Below are positions 36,480-47,978 of a DNA stretch of 64,000 nt, piece by piece. The translations under genes and the position numbers were made by a program. The notes beneath the pieces are model-generated. The model worked only from the letters and a program-made list of their open reading frames with translations. It did not search any database and was not told where the DNA came from. Every line of letters starts with the position of its first letter. The stretch's first letter is position 1. Source of the DNA: Rotaria socialis (taxonomy: Eukaryota; Rotifera; Eurotatoria; Philodinida; Philodinidae); contig CAJNYU010004309.1 of NCBI GenBank assembly GCA_905331475.1, forward strand, positions 54,700 through 118,699. Direction: 5' to 3'.

Positions 36480-36840
36480 GAACCATTCCGACAGTAGGAT
36501 TCTATCGGATTACGACAAGGGTCAGACAGTGAATATACCGAATACCATATGGGTTTCAATAAAACCGACGAAATCTTATGGGATTTTCTGGACACGGACC
36601 TACAGTCGGATCCTTGGTATTGGATCCGATCAGATCCGATGTTGGATTTTAACGGAATCCAACTCTAACGAATCATCATTGCGCTCTGATGGCTCAAAAT
36701 TGTTATTTGATTGTGAATAAGAAAATGATTTTTTTCGTCGGAACTGACAATAGGTCTGTGTCCATGAATCCTATCGGATTCTGTCAGAGAGCCGGATCCC
36801 ATAGGATTCGATAAGATCCGTTGTCGGATTCATTCATCTG
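36480..36840. repeat. Island of ATCGGATCC words
   Basis: About 360 bp in which variants of TCGGATCC / GGATTCTATCGGATT / GATCCGAT recur on both strands, with an ordinary AT-rich stretch in the centre (36700-36745). The pattern is that of the other self-similar islands. I could not define its termini. Confidence 0.5.
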
Positions 36841-37778
36841 GGTTGATCAAACATTTGATTTAATTTATAAAATGAGAATATTTCATTAGGTCTTGGACAC
36901 ACAAAATAAATTAATAACGAGCAAAGAAAAGTTATAAATTTTGCTACTTAGAAGCGCCAATCATATACGTCACCTAATTTTAATTCGTTCAGTCTGCATT
37001 GAACTTTATCGTTGTGGGCGTCAGGAATTATTCATGTGTTTTCTTGCTTATTTATAAGTCAAGTTTGCATTCATTTAACATTAACACTGTCGATCATTAC
37101 ACAATAGTCACAAATTAGAAATATATAGCTTCTGATGCATTCGTTGATGCTTGTGTTGAAAAAGACGCACAAGAGTATGAAAAAGCAATTCACGTATGTA
37201 AAACACTCCTTTTTAATTAGTTAATTTTTATTTTATTTTATTTTCAGTCGTTCACAAAACTTATTCTTGCTCGAAACGATGAAACAAAAAAAAAGTTTCT
37301 TAATTCTGCTCTACAAAAACCGAGCAGAATGCTACTGTAACTTGAATGATTTTCAGAGTGAGTTTTTTTTCTCTCTCTATGTTAATAATTTATATTTTTT
37401 GATGTAGATGCGGTTAACGACATTAATAAAACAATTGAAGAAGGTTTTGTATGTGCTCGAGATGATAAAATGTTCTACATGCTGAAGTACGTTATTTATT
37501 ATTAATAATCAATATTGAGAGATTATTTTTTAGTCACTCTATAATGCAATCAACGTCACAAAACATGATCAGCAGCTTTGAAGATCACCCAGGTCGAACA
37601 GACACGGTCGTAAACGACCGTATACGGAGAAATACATGTCTCAGTATTACGATCGTATATCTCCGTGTCGTATATGGCGAAATATACGACCATATAGGGA
37701 GACAAAAAACGATCGTTTACGATTCCTGTACATTGAGCCCGTATACGATATCCGTATTGCTCCGTATTTTGCCGTACC

Positions 37779-38075
37779 CAGGTCGAGCAATCATATTGTA
37801 AGATCTGATAAGATCTTGCATCTGATCTTATGTGATCTTGCACGATTATACGAAAATCATATAAAAAATCGTAGACCCTGAGACCTTAGATCAGGTCGAA
37901 CAATCAGATTCTTCAAAGATCGTATTAATGTGTAAGATCTTTCAAGAATCTGATTGTGCGAATTGATCTAAGATCTTAGGAACTACGATTTTTTGTCAGA
38001 TTCTTGTAAGATTTCGCCCGTATTCCAAGATGTTGTATGTGTTTCATAAGATCTTGTGTCAGATTTTTCGACCTG
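37779..38075. mobile_element. Inner CAGGTCGAGCAATC element inside the outer one
   Basis: 297 bp; left end CAGGTCGAGCAATC, right end inverted CAGGTCGAAAAATCTGAC. Its body is made of AGATCTTGTAAGATC-like words, quite unlike the CGATCGTATA words on either side, which shows that it is a separate insertion. It contains a still smaller hairpin at 37888-37969 that again starts with CAGGTCGAACAATCAGATTC. Confidence 0.65.
37888..37969. repeat. Innermost 82-bp hairpin
   Basis: AGATCAGGTCGAACAATCAG (then ATTCTT) pairs with the inverted copy ending GAATTGATCT, giving arms of about 26 bp with few mismatches around a ~30-bp loop. It shares the CAGGTCGA terminal motif with the elements around it. This is a third level of nesting or an internal fold-back of the inner element. 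Confidence 0.6.
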
Positions 38076-38469
38076 AGCATATGGTTGTATTTCTCCGTAT
38101 ACGATACGGTGATATACGATCGTAATACTGAGCCATGTATGACGGTCAAATACGATCGTATACGGGAGCAAACGGAGCGTATGCGACCATTTACGATCGT
38201 ATATGGACTCCGTAAACCTCGACCTGAACAAATAAAACTTCGCTGTACGTAATCTCATTTAGATAAAAAATTTTATTTGAATTAAATATTGTCTTTTTTA
38301 GCTTGTATGGACTTTTATAGAGTAATAAGAATGTTGAATAATTTAAAACTCGGAAATATATTTGTTTATCGGTATTTTTTTAGTCTTTTATTAATAAAAG
38401 TAATCGACGCATTTTATTTTTTTATAAAGATGAATCTCGACAAGAACGTGCACGTTCACAGTCGGCTGA

Positions 38470-39340
38470 CCCAGTGAAATATATTTCGAAAAAAAACGGA
38501 ATAGAATGGTTTCATGCGGATATGAAAACCTATCTCCTATGTAGAGAATGCGTTCCTTGTTTGAGCGAATGCGTTCAGAGTCAGAAAGAAATATTCTCGA
38601 TCTGAAGGAACTCGTTCTTTACCGTTCAACACTAGTATGGAATACTTTCTTCTATACTGAAAAATCGTTCCCTATTTGAAGAGAAAGCATTCTGAATCAT
38701 TCTTAAACTAGTAGAATTCATTCTAGTTCATTTTCTTTCGGAAAGGTTAACATAGCATTTCATCGAAATAAAATAGCTTCCTTTTACGTTCTCTCACGAG
38801 CCTTTAAGACAATGGATTCTCTGAAGAGATGAATGCTTTCTTTTCGAAGCAAACCACATTTTCATTCTAAAATGAAAGGTCTGAAGCAAAGTAGGTTGAA
38901 ATTGATGTGAGAAATGATGGAATCTTCATTCAATTTTACTTTAGGCATATTTGGTCTGATTTAGAAAAATTATTATTTTAATAACGGTTTCAGTTACAAC
39001 GAATTGGAGTACACCACTCGATAGTGCTCGTCAAGTTGCATCAGGAACAGTCTTTTGACTAATTGTAGATTCCTCTATTAATGATCACCCAGGTGATCAG
39101 AAAGATTAACCGTTTTAAAAGAAGAGAAAGCGTTCCACAAGTGGCAGAATGCGTTCTTCACTGTTCCATTTCGAAACGACCAAGAACACCTTCTTAGAAT
39201 AATAGAATGCGTTCTAGTTCGTTCCATTTGAGAACGGTTTCCATTTGTTGTGGAACGTTTTCTTTTCTCAAAAAAAAAGAGCTTCAGTTCTTTTGGAACG
39301 CATTCTTTACCGTTCTTTTTTAGTAATATTTTTCACTGGG
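38470..39340. mobile_element. 871-bp element with CCCAGTGAAA termini and GAACGCATTC words
   Basis: The left end CCCAGTGAAATATATTTCG and the inverted right end CCCAGTGAAAAATATTAC match at the outside. Subterminal regions on both sides are filled with variants of GAACGCATTCT / TTCCGTTC / GAATGCGTTC (38500-38880 and 39110-39310). The AT-rich middle (38890-39080) has no frame. CAGTG-type ends are seen in hAT elements; no 8-bp duplication is visible (flanks ggctga / gatcgt). Confidence 0.65.
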
Positions 39341-39574
39341 GATCGTTACAAAAGAAGTAAATACAACTGAGACATCGCATGCATTTCTTTTGTTGTCGAA
39401 TTCAAGCAAACATGATATTTTTGACAAGACTCATTAGCTATTTGTTTAATCTTACATAAAAAAATAAAACAAGATAATAAATAAAAATAAATATATTAAT
39501 TTTTTTATCGAATATTATTTAATGCGAAAAGAAATTAATAATATTGAAGTATATTAGAAATTGATTGGGTGTGG
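39341..39574. other. Spacer between elements
   Basis: AT-rich, nothing recognised. Confidence 0.35.
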
Positions 39575-39582
39575 GTGTGAGT

Positions 39583-39690
39583 CAGAGCTGATCACAGAAC
39601 AGGACTGTCCTGGTGTCCTGTCCTGCCGCCCGCCAGGACGGACCAGGGTATCAGGACAGGGCAGAAAAACTTGTCCTGTGCTCAGCTCTG
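39583..39690. mobile_element. 108-bp hAT-like MITE of AGGACAGG words with 8-bp TSD
   Basis: The left end CAGAGCTGATCACAG and the inverted right end CAGAGCTGAGCACAG are near-perfect copies. Flanks GTGTGAGT (39575-39582) and GTGTGAGC (39691-39698) form an 8-bp target duplication with one mismatch, the hallmark of hAT insertion. The interior is nearly all AGGACAGG / CCAGGAC / GTCCTG words. The ends CAGAGCTG.. are shared with the decayed hAT transposon at 58382. Confidence 0.85.
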
Positions 39691-39699
39691 GTGTGAGCT

Positions 39700-40204
39700 C
39701 TGACTTGGATGTGGATCTGTCCCAGGATCTTCTCTTCATACACACGAACACCCTCAATATTTTCCTGTGTGCTCGTCTTTTTGATTCACACACATTGTTA
39801 ATTCGTTATTCATATAACTCTCACCCACCCACTAGAGCCCTTCGAGTCGGGCTCGGGTATGGTAGTCTCGTTTGGACCGAGGTCGTGTCTGATTATAGAA
39901 TCGCATGTTAAAAAGAAAGAAACTAAAAATTAGATTAAAATCAAATGAAATCTTTCTTTAATATTGAAAAATCTAATTAAAAGAGTGCTATTATAATAGA
40001 GTTTCATCGGATTTTTAGCCGTTTTTTTTTAGATAGAATATTATACTGATTGGGTATGTATTTTAAGAGAAAATTTCACACATATAATGGTTATCGGACC
40101 ATTTAAATGTGTAATGTGCTTCTTTGCCGAATATAAAAACTAAATGTGATTTATTCTATCTTGGGAATGACTATTGAACCCGACAAAATAATAATGCTGA
40201 GACT
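39700..40204. other. Spacer between elements
   Basis: Contains a small cluster of CGAGTCGGGCTCGGG / GACCGAGGTCG words at 39835-39890 (possibly another short island); otherwise AT-rich and featureless. Confidence 0.35.
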
Positions 40205-40212
40205 TTTACGAG

Positions 40213-40709
40213 TAGAGATGGGCCATTTTTTTTAACGGAATTTAATTAATGACATTAATTAATGACTTCCATTAGCCATTAATCTTAATGGTTAATGTTT
40301 TCTGAGAAAAACTTAATTCATTAATATTAATGATTAATGAAAAACATTAACATTAATTTTAAAATTAATGTTTTTATTAATCATTAATATTAATGCTTAA
40401 TGTTTTCTGAGAAAAACTTAATTCATTAATATTAATGATTAATGAAAAACATTAACATTAATTTTAAAATTAATGTTTTTATTAATCATTAATATTAATA
40501 TCAATGTTCTTGAATGATATTAACGATTAACGGAAACATTCACCATTAGTATGAATAGTAATGTTTTCGTTAATATTAGGGATTATATTTTCATTAATCA
40601 TTAATATTAATGAATTAAGTTTTTTCTCATAAAACATTAAACATTAATATTAATGGTTAATGAGAAACATTAACATTTATATTAAATTAATGTTAATGGC
40701 CCACGCCTA
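40213..40709. mobile_element. 497-bp hAT-like MITE of CATTAATATTAATG words with perfect 8-bp TSD
   Basis: Left end TAGAGATGGGCCATT, inverted right end TAGGCGTGGGCCATTAA. The element is flanked on both sides by TTTACGAG (40205-40212 and 40710-40717), an exact 8-bp target duplication. The body is almost entirely variants of ATTAATATTAATG / CATTAACATTAAT, including a direct tandem duplication of about 103 bp (beginning near 40291 and 40394). No coding capacity. TSD length and TRGNRTGGGC-type ends place it with hAT elements. Confidence 0.9.
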
Positions 40710-40717
40710 TTTACGAG

Positions 40718-40862
40718 TACGGTTGGGTTCCAGAACCCCAAGTGCCGCATCAATCGAATTTGGATTCAAAATTTTTGATTGGACAAATGAGGGTCTGGAT
40801 TCGGGTCCAAATTCGAGTACAAAAATTTTAGCAGCCCACCCGCTCTATCACCCACACCCTCA
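40718..40862. repeat. Possible further island (GGGTTCCAGAACCCC ... GCAGCCCACCC)
   Basis: Directly abutting the previous element is a GC-richer stretch with words TTCGGGTCCAAATTCGAG / CAGAACCCCAAG, opening with GGTTGGGTTCC and ending near GCAGCCCACCCGC. It looks like one more self-similar island, but the ends are uncertain. Confidence 0.35.
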
Positions 40863-43800
40863 AGAATAATCATAATATATGAATTTCATATTCACATCAC
40901 GTTAAAAGTTGTCTTCAAAAATCAACATAGATGTTTGTTATCATTAATAGGATGAATAATCAATCCGCTATCATTTTTTAAACTATAATGGATTAAAAAG
41001 AGTTCAAGTATTAACGTTTTTTTGTGTAAATGTATAATATTGTTTTATTCAATGTCTACTCTTTCGTTTATCTTGTCTTTTCTACATGATATTTATTTTG
41101 TTGAGCTTTCATTTGCTTAGATCGTTTATATTTATGAGACTTAATCAAGAAATTATTCGTTTCTTTTGTTTGTTATTGTATTTTGATTAATAATTATAAC
41201 TTGTGTGTAGAAAGTAAAAGTAGATGCTATTCATTCATCATCTAAAAGAATTGAATTCATTGAATGAGTCTAATCAACAGTGAAGCTATCGAGGAAAATG
41301 TTTTCGTAGACTCTCTACTATATGAATAGTCAATTGTTTCTTTCATTCTGTCATTATTCCGCCGTATTACTATTATGGTTATATGACGCTGTTGGTTTTT
41401 ATTTTTATCAATAGTGCTTGATTCATCAATGAGTTGAATATATGAATGATAAATGTAAAAGTAATGCAGTAAAACACTATAAATAGTGAATCCTTCTATT
41501 ATCGATTGAATCAATATAAATGATAATCTTTAAGAAGACATAGATTTTGTCAAATAATATATTTTCTAATGAGAAAAAAATATTTTAAAAACTACTCAAT
41601 TGATGATTCACTATAAATCACACATAACTGTTACATTAATATAGAAAATTAACTAAATCTTCATTGTTTTTATTTTATTTTAAGTACAGATATTTCATCA
41701 GAATGATGTTCTTTTTTGCTATTGACTGCTCTGAATTGTAATATGGTTTCAATGAATCATAAAAACTCAGTAATCGTATTTTGTTGTGTATAATAGCGTA
41801 CCAATCGAATCAAGGTCTACACATTTAGTTGTTTCGTTTTCTTTGATCGGCTTCAGCTCAGATCCACGTCATTTTTTTATCCTGTTCACATTGAAAATAT
41901 GCAAATAAAAATGACTAAAGTATATATATATATATATGTGTAATTGCATCAAATGAATTCACAAAAACGAATAAAATCAAGTTAATCGTTTTTAATACTT
42001 GCATGTAACAATGTGTAGCCTTCTTTTGGCATTTAATAACCAGTAAGCAAATGAAGGTTAGAATTAGATCATTTCAAAAAATATGATTTTTCTTTTAAGC
42101 TATTTTCTCTGTAAGATTATTTCAGCTTTGCTATTTTTTTTGTTGAAGATAATAATTTATTTGCTTGCTTTTATTTGTTTTCTTCCTTTCTAGTCGAGAA
42201 AAAAGTCTAGCATAAATCCGCTTTCGTTATTGAATTCATAGTATGTGAAGGCCGTTCCTCTTTTTTTTTATCAATCTTCGTATGTGACTGCGTAGAAAAA
42301 AACACGGCCGATTTCTATTTGTCAGTCGATGCTCTTCACTGTAGGACTGTACTCACTTAGATAGACGAGTGCGCGCAAAAAAACGAGAAAACATGGCTTT
42401 GGTGTTGTTGTTCTTGCATGTTTGCGTCCCGATACGAACTTTTTCTGTTATTTTGACACAAAAATGACACAAAAGAAACTCGCAGAGTCTACCACAAGCT
42501 TTCATTACTATGTTCGCCGTATTTTACGCCTATACAGAATAGTTTAGTGAGTGAATATACTATGACAAGCAAAGGGAAGATCAAATGTCTATATCTTGAA
42601 TACACAAAATAGAGATAAGATTTTTTTTTATATGATGAGAAATAAGAGAAAGTTTGTTTTCTTCAGTTACTATTGTAATGTATATCCATTAATTGTCTTT
42701 TTCTGATTTCTATATCATTTACACCTGCCGACAAAGTTATGTACAGACCGATCAATATAGTAAATATCTATATAGTATATGTAAGGTAAACTAGTGAAAG
42801 AACTAGAAATATATGCGAGATCTAGTATGTTATTCTATTTTTCATGCCGAATGAATCTTATTAATAGTCAACAGACTATGACAAATGTACACGAACAAAT
42901 ATTTGAGCTTGATGACAATCAGTACTCTCAAACTATTTAATAGATTTTACATTACTGCATGATATAATTATATTGCAAAAGAATATTTGACGTTGTTATT
43001 TTTGGCTGGTAAGTTTTATAAGAAAAAAAAAGAAACCAAATGAAAACATCAATAGCAAAACTAATAGCATTTGCTTGATTTACATCAATGAATATGCCGA
43101 TGTTGTCATTATGGCATTTGATACAAATTTTACTTGTGAATTTCTAAAAAGCCGTTAACCTTGATTTGCAGCTGTGTTATTCTTCGCATTTTTATGGGTA
43201 TGCTGACGAATGTGCGTCTATAGAACAACTGAAAAACAAATAGAAACATGTAGTTTTCTTTCTTTGTGTTCTCATTTCCTTCCAGGAAATTTATTGATAA
43301 TCATCTATGCAAATTCAATAGGAAGAGAATGTATCAGATCTTTTCTTTTGTTATATATGTATTTACATGAAAAAATATCACTCATGTTTGCTCTTGGTAT
43401 GCGTTTAAAGACAACCATTAGTATGAGAAATATTAAAATGATTGCTTTTACTAGTAAATATACAAAATATATTTTAGTATTGAATAAAATTACGAATCGC
43501 CTCTGGTCTAATTAAACCTGATATATATGCGCGTGTATGTATTATTGTACAAATATTCCCTACTGCTTCTACTATAGCAAATACCAAATGAAACTCGATC
43601 TAGTTGAGCTCGTCGTTGTTGTACACTATCAATATTTACTGCAATCAACCTATTCAGACATAATGTATATAAGCGTTCGCCGCTTATATTTTTTTCTTTC
43701 TCTTCTTTCACATCTAGACTCTGTTACTCACTTCAATACACTCATTCTTCTGATGCCATTTAGCTCTAATGCTTTATATGAGGAACTATCCATATCATAT

Positions 43801-43914
43801 ACGTGCAAGTCATATGCAACATGAGTGTTTAATAGTGTCATCGAAGGTTGTCTGACTACTATGTAATTTTATGTCTATTGCCTAACTTTAGATATAACAA
43901 AAGTGTATAATATA
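40863..43914. other. 3-kb intergenic region upstream of the Ig-domain gene
   Basis: AT-rich, with an (AT)n run at about 41920-41937 and no gene detected. Frames at 43210-43515 and 43537-43824 lack domain or splice support. Presumably holds the promoter and possible 5' UTR exons of the Ig-domain gene. Confidence 0.4.
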
Positions 43915-46482
43915 ATGTACAGTTATGAGCATATGCCATTCGGCGGGTTTGTACCAGGTAGACGACGCAGAACATCTCAATATCCACCATCAATGTCTCG
44001 ACCAGTATCGAAAAATTTTAATCGTATATCTGATTTTATATTTCCTGATACAGTTCATGTATCTTTGCCACCATCTTCTCGTCAGCATCATCATCATCAT
44101 CATCATCATCAACAACAACAACAGCAGCAGCAGCAAAGACAACAGTTCATTAATCAGCGATATCAACGAACTGATAATTATAGTTTACCTGTATTAAATC
44201 AACGTGATTTAATTATTGTTGAACGTTTACCTATTGACGAATTAGATGATATCGATTTTGTGTATCGTGAACAGTATCATCAGCCAAATCGATCCATTCA
44301 ACGTCGTTATTCATCAACTGGTTATGAATATCAAGTATTATCGAATGAAAAACATTCCACCGGCTTAAAAAATCGATCCGGTGCATATCGTGAGAAATTA
44401 CGTGACAAACGAAAACGTCATACAACTGATAATGCATACCATTCTATATTAAAAACAATTGTAGAAAAAGATCAACAGCCATGTAAAAGTAAAAGTAATA
44501 GAAATTCTAATTTGATTCTTTCATACAGAACAACTCTCGATCCAATTACGGATTCAGAGTCTATGACATCTATTAACCAAGAAAATCATCAAAGAAGACA
44601 TAATAACGATACTTCACGTTATCGAGTACCCATCAATGGAGCAGAGCCCATTATGAATGAACATGCACGTTCACGACAATTTAGTTCAACAATCAGTACT
44701 CGAGATTCATCAAGTGATACAGAAATCACTGAAAGACATCCAAAAACAATGAATTGTATTCGCTATCAGCAAGATTCATCAGTAAGAAATATAATGACTT
44801 CTTAATATTGATACTATGCAATTTATTTAGTATGTTATTTCACCAGATATTCCTGCACATGATTGGGAACATCTTTCATCTAATGATGTACATCTCCAAC
44901 ATCAACCTAATCGATTCAATCCCATTGCTCCGACAATGGTAGACGCCAGCAATTATGAAACAGTGTCTAATTCGAATAACCTGATCAGTTCATCAGTATT
45001 AAATAACGTTATTAACAATCCGATAAACAATCAAATATCATCAAAAGACTCAACTCATCATGTTTCTTTGTGTGTCAATGACTTACATACAACATTGTTT
45101 ATTGATGAAGACACATTGAATTCTACAAAGGCAAATATCAGTAATAATAATGATAAAAAAGGTAATTAATCAAAACATCTACGGCATATTTTTCATAAAC
45201 AATTCTAAACAAAATAGAATAAGAAAGTCTCATGAACAAAAGCAACAACGACTATTTTATTTCTTCTTTAGCAGTTATAAAAACTTTTATCGATCGAATT
45301 ATCAAACGATTACAACATTTTAAATGTTCACTTGATAATGGATTAAGTATGCGTTCTTCACCATGTAGACTCACTCCCTGTTTCAGTTCAATGCATGTTT
45401 GTGTGCTTTTTAAGATAATAGTCGTTTTTTTATATGAATTAAAAATTTATTAAAAAAACCTCAAATGATACCATTATGTTTATTTATTGTAGTTCATATG
45501 CGAAAAAGAAATACACTAACCAATGGTTCGATTATTACTGACGATAATTATTCACATACGGAAATACGAAAAAGAAAAACTGATATAAATCATCAATCAG
45601 TCGATCTTGCAGATGAAAATAAACGCATTCGACCTTATTTTTTAATTAAACCACAATCACTACTAATGCTACCGAATGAAACAGGTAAATTGATATAAAA
45701 ACACAATAATTTATATTTTTGAAAAAACTATCAAACTTTTGTTTATAGCTAAATTAAAATGTTGCTTTGCTGGTGATCCACAACCGACTCTTGTTTGGTC
45801 ACATAATGAGTCTCGCATACCCGATATGCAAACTTCTAATGATACAACATTATCAAGGTATCGAACACATAAACTGCATGATATTAATTATTTAGAAATT
45901 GGACCAATTAATCTCAGTGATCATGGTCAAATAAGATGCACAATTATGAATGGATTTGGTCGTGAAGAAGTCATTACTCAACTATTGGTTGTTCGTAAGG
46001 AAATCAATAAAAGCATTGATTATTTATTATTTATCCTTTTTCTTTAAAGCTTCACCAGCTGATGCTACACCATATATTGTGCAACCACTTAATGATATCA
46101 TTGTTGTTGAAGGACAACCATTAAAACTGTCATGCGCTATTAATGGTTTACAAGTGACGGTCAACTGGTTTCATAATGGAAGAGTAAAACTCCTTTTTTT
46201 TGTTCTTTACATTCTTATTTAACTATTTGAAAATTAACTTTAGTCGATTTCATCAATGACACAGATAAAAAGTGATTATAATAACGAACGTTCTATTTTT
46301 AGTCTCTCTCCTGTATGTATCGATATAATTGTTTTTAGGAATAAAAATATTCGATGATTTTTCTTTAGTGCATGAAAGTTGATGCTGGTACTGTTGACTG
46401 CCTCGTTAAAAATCGTTTCGGTGAAGCAAGAACAACTTGTCATATTGAAGTGGTCAGTAAATCAGAAGTTGGTAACCGGTGA
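43915..46482 (+). CDS. Protein with two C-terminal Ig I-set domains
   Basis: Eight exons join in frame (675 aa): 43915-44781, 44831-45161, 45272-45346, 45493-45684, 45749-45994, 46050-46183, 46244-46312, 46369-46482. The first ~460 residues are disordered, rich in Arg/Ser/Asn/Gln, with a tract of eight His followed by nine Gln near residues 62-78. Then two Ig domains: first with LKCCFAGDPQPTLVWSHN and IGPINLSDHGQIRC, second with VVEGQPLKLSCAINGLQVTV, NWFHNGR and DAGTVDCLVKNRFGEARTTC. No signal peptide or membrane segment is visible. An intracellular cytoskeletal or sarcomeric Ig protein (palladin/myotilin-like layout) therefore fits better than an adhesion molecule; that is inference. I do not recognise a specific orthologue. 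Confidence 0.82.
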
Positions 46483-47978
46483 TTATGATAAAAGAGCAAG
46501 AGAATGACTCAATCATATTTTATTTACCTGTTTCGGTTTTCTCTCTATTCCTTTTACTCAAATATGTTAATTATTATCATTTTTTCTTTTTCTTTTCTTT
46601 TTTGTTGTTGTATTGTAGCATTCTATTGCTTTCCTTTTCTGTTAACATAAAGAAATGAATCAGTAATAAGAACGAATGAAACATTAGCATATATGAAATG
46701 CAGAATGTGTTTTTTTATTTCTGATTAATCGTAATTTTGAATGGGTAAAAATAGCAAATTGACGAGACATTGACAGGTTAATTTTCGTCACGATGGGTAT
46801 CGCCTGTACAAATGTCATACCGAGAGAGTCACACCTTACACTAAATCATACACTCAAAGCACAGAGAGAACTGAAAGCTTTCATTAAAATATTCTTTCGA
46901 TGACTTCTTACATTCACAAAACTACATGAATCTATTTCAATTTACATCATGATAAAGTAAGCAAGTATTACCCTATTGTATTTCATTGATAAGATAACAT
47001 ATTATATTATACCGACAAGACAATAACCATATTGCTCATGGAACATACAAAATAAAACGAATATCAATATGAACCAGTAAAACGACGACTAATCGAAAGA
47101 TAAGAAATTACGATATCACGTTTTACTATATCAGTGATAGCATTTTACAATTAGTTATGGAAAAAAGTGAAAGCATGTTTTGTATGGGAAAATAGTATCT
47201 TATGAACAAGATGCAAAGAGTAAAGTCTATTTTTTTATTAGACAATATATTTCTGTTAAATTATGCATAACTATTGTCTCAAGAGTCATTGCCACTTAAA
47301 AAACAAATGATTATTGACATTCGCTAGGCGCCATCTGTATCTTGGCAACTCTGCAGCGATACACGTCATTTTTACGCAGGAAACTATTAGTCCTTTGTAT
47401 CTTCCAATAAGAACTATAAACTCGATTCGGAAACAATATGCTACACTACCAACTCAAAATCAATCGATACTAAAATGAATAGAAAGCTGAAGATTGATAT
47501 TTTTCAGGCATCTTTTTTACGCCATTTGTTCTTCAAATTTTGCGCAACATACTAAGACGTCAAGTGGGTAAAACGGAACTTTTCTTTTACGTCGAATTAA
47601 TTTGCATGATGAATAAAGATGAAGCCTTTTTTTCTCTATATTATTAACTGTTATGATATTTATTCCCAAGGTGGTACGTAAGTCTTCTTTTAGATTCTAT
47701 CTAGTGCGTCGAGAAAGATATCAAGCACAATCAGCTACTACCATTGTAAGTTGAAACGTCGTATATTGATAATGACGAATATTATTGTACTTCTCGAACT
47801 CGTCTTGCCGTGAGATAATAAAAAAAAGAAAAGTATTTTAAAAGAGAATATTTTTATACAAATATCAACTAAGAGAAGTTAACATTTGATTTAGTTTTAT
47901 TTTGAATTTTTCAGATAAAGCTTTAATGAAAAACTAAAATTATCAAAATGTAGGAAAGTAAACTTCAGTCGAAATACA
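46483..47978. other. Intergenic region (Ig gene to Raw-like gene)
   Basis: 1.5 kb of AT-rich DNA without a recognised gene. An acceptor-like CTATTTTTCAG at ~47915 followed by a stop in the relevant frame suggests any exon there is 5' UTR of the Raw-like gene. Confidence 0.4.

Larger units (their letters stand above)
37590..38226. mobile_element. Nested elements with CAGGTCGA termini (outer)
   Basis: Outer element: left CAGGTCGAACAGACACGGTC, right end inverted starts CAGGTCGAGGTTTACGG. Its body (37590-37778 and 38076-38226) is made of variants of the palindromic words CGATCGTATA / CGTATACGATC / TATACGGAG. It is split by an inner element (37779-38075) with the same CAGGTCGA ends but a different internal word. 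No clear target duplication on either side. Open frames spanning it are composition artefacts. Confidence 0.65.
37134..38470 (+). pseudogene. Possible broken gene interrupted by transposons
   Basis: Exon-like pieces with plausible splice sites lie in order on the plus strand. After ATAG at ~37133, a frame reads DAFVDACVEKDAQEYEKAIH to a GTATGT donor (37196). After TTTCAG (~37247) comes SFTKLILARNDETKKKFLN, and then a stop. After GATGTAG (~37407) comes AVNDINKTIEEGFVCARDD. After TAAAG (~38429) comes DESRQERARSQSADP, which runs directly into the terminus of the element at 38470. The stacked elements at 37590-38226 lie between the last two pieces. I do not recognise the family. No start codon or complete frame was found, so a decayed gene is the best reading and an intact gene with unseen exons is possible. 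Confidence 0.35.

Noticed and set aside
37544-38258. Several overlapping 70-95 aa frames on both strands
   Set aside because: They are produced by the palindromic CGATCGTATA/AGATCTTG words of the nested elements, which read open in many frames.
43903-43914. Upstream in-frame start for the Ig protein
   Set aside because: The codon is GTG; the first ATG is at 43915, with no reason to prefer the longer form.
45217-45271. Exon 3 of the Ig gene starting earlier, after GAATAAG
   Set aside because: The frame would be open, but TTCTTCTTTAG at 45271 is a far better acceptor in the same phase.
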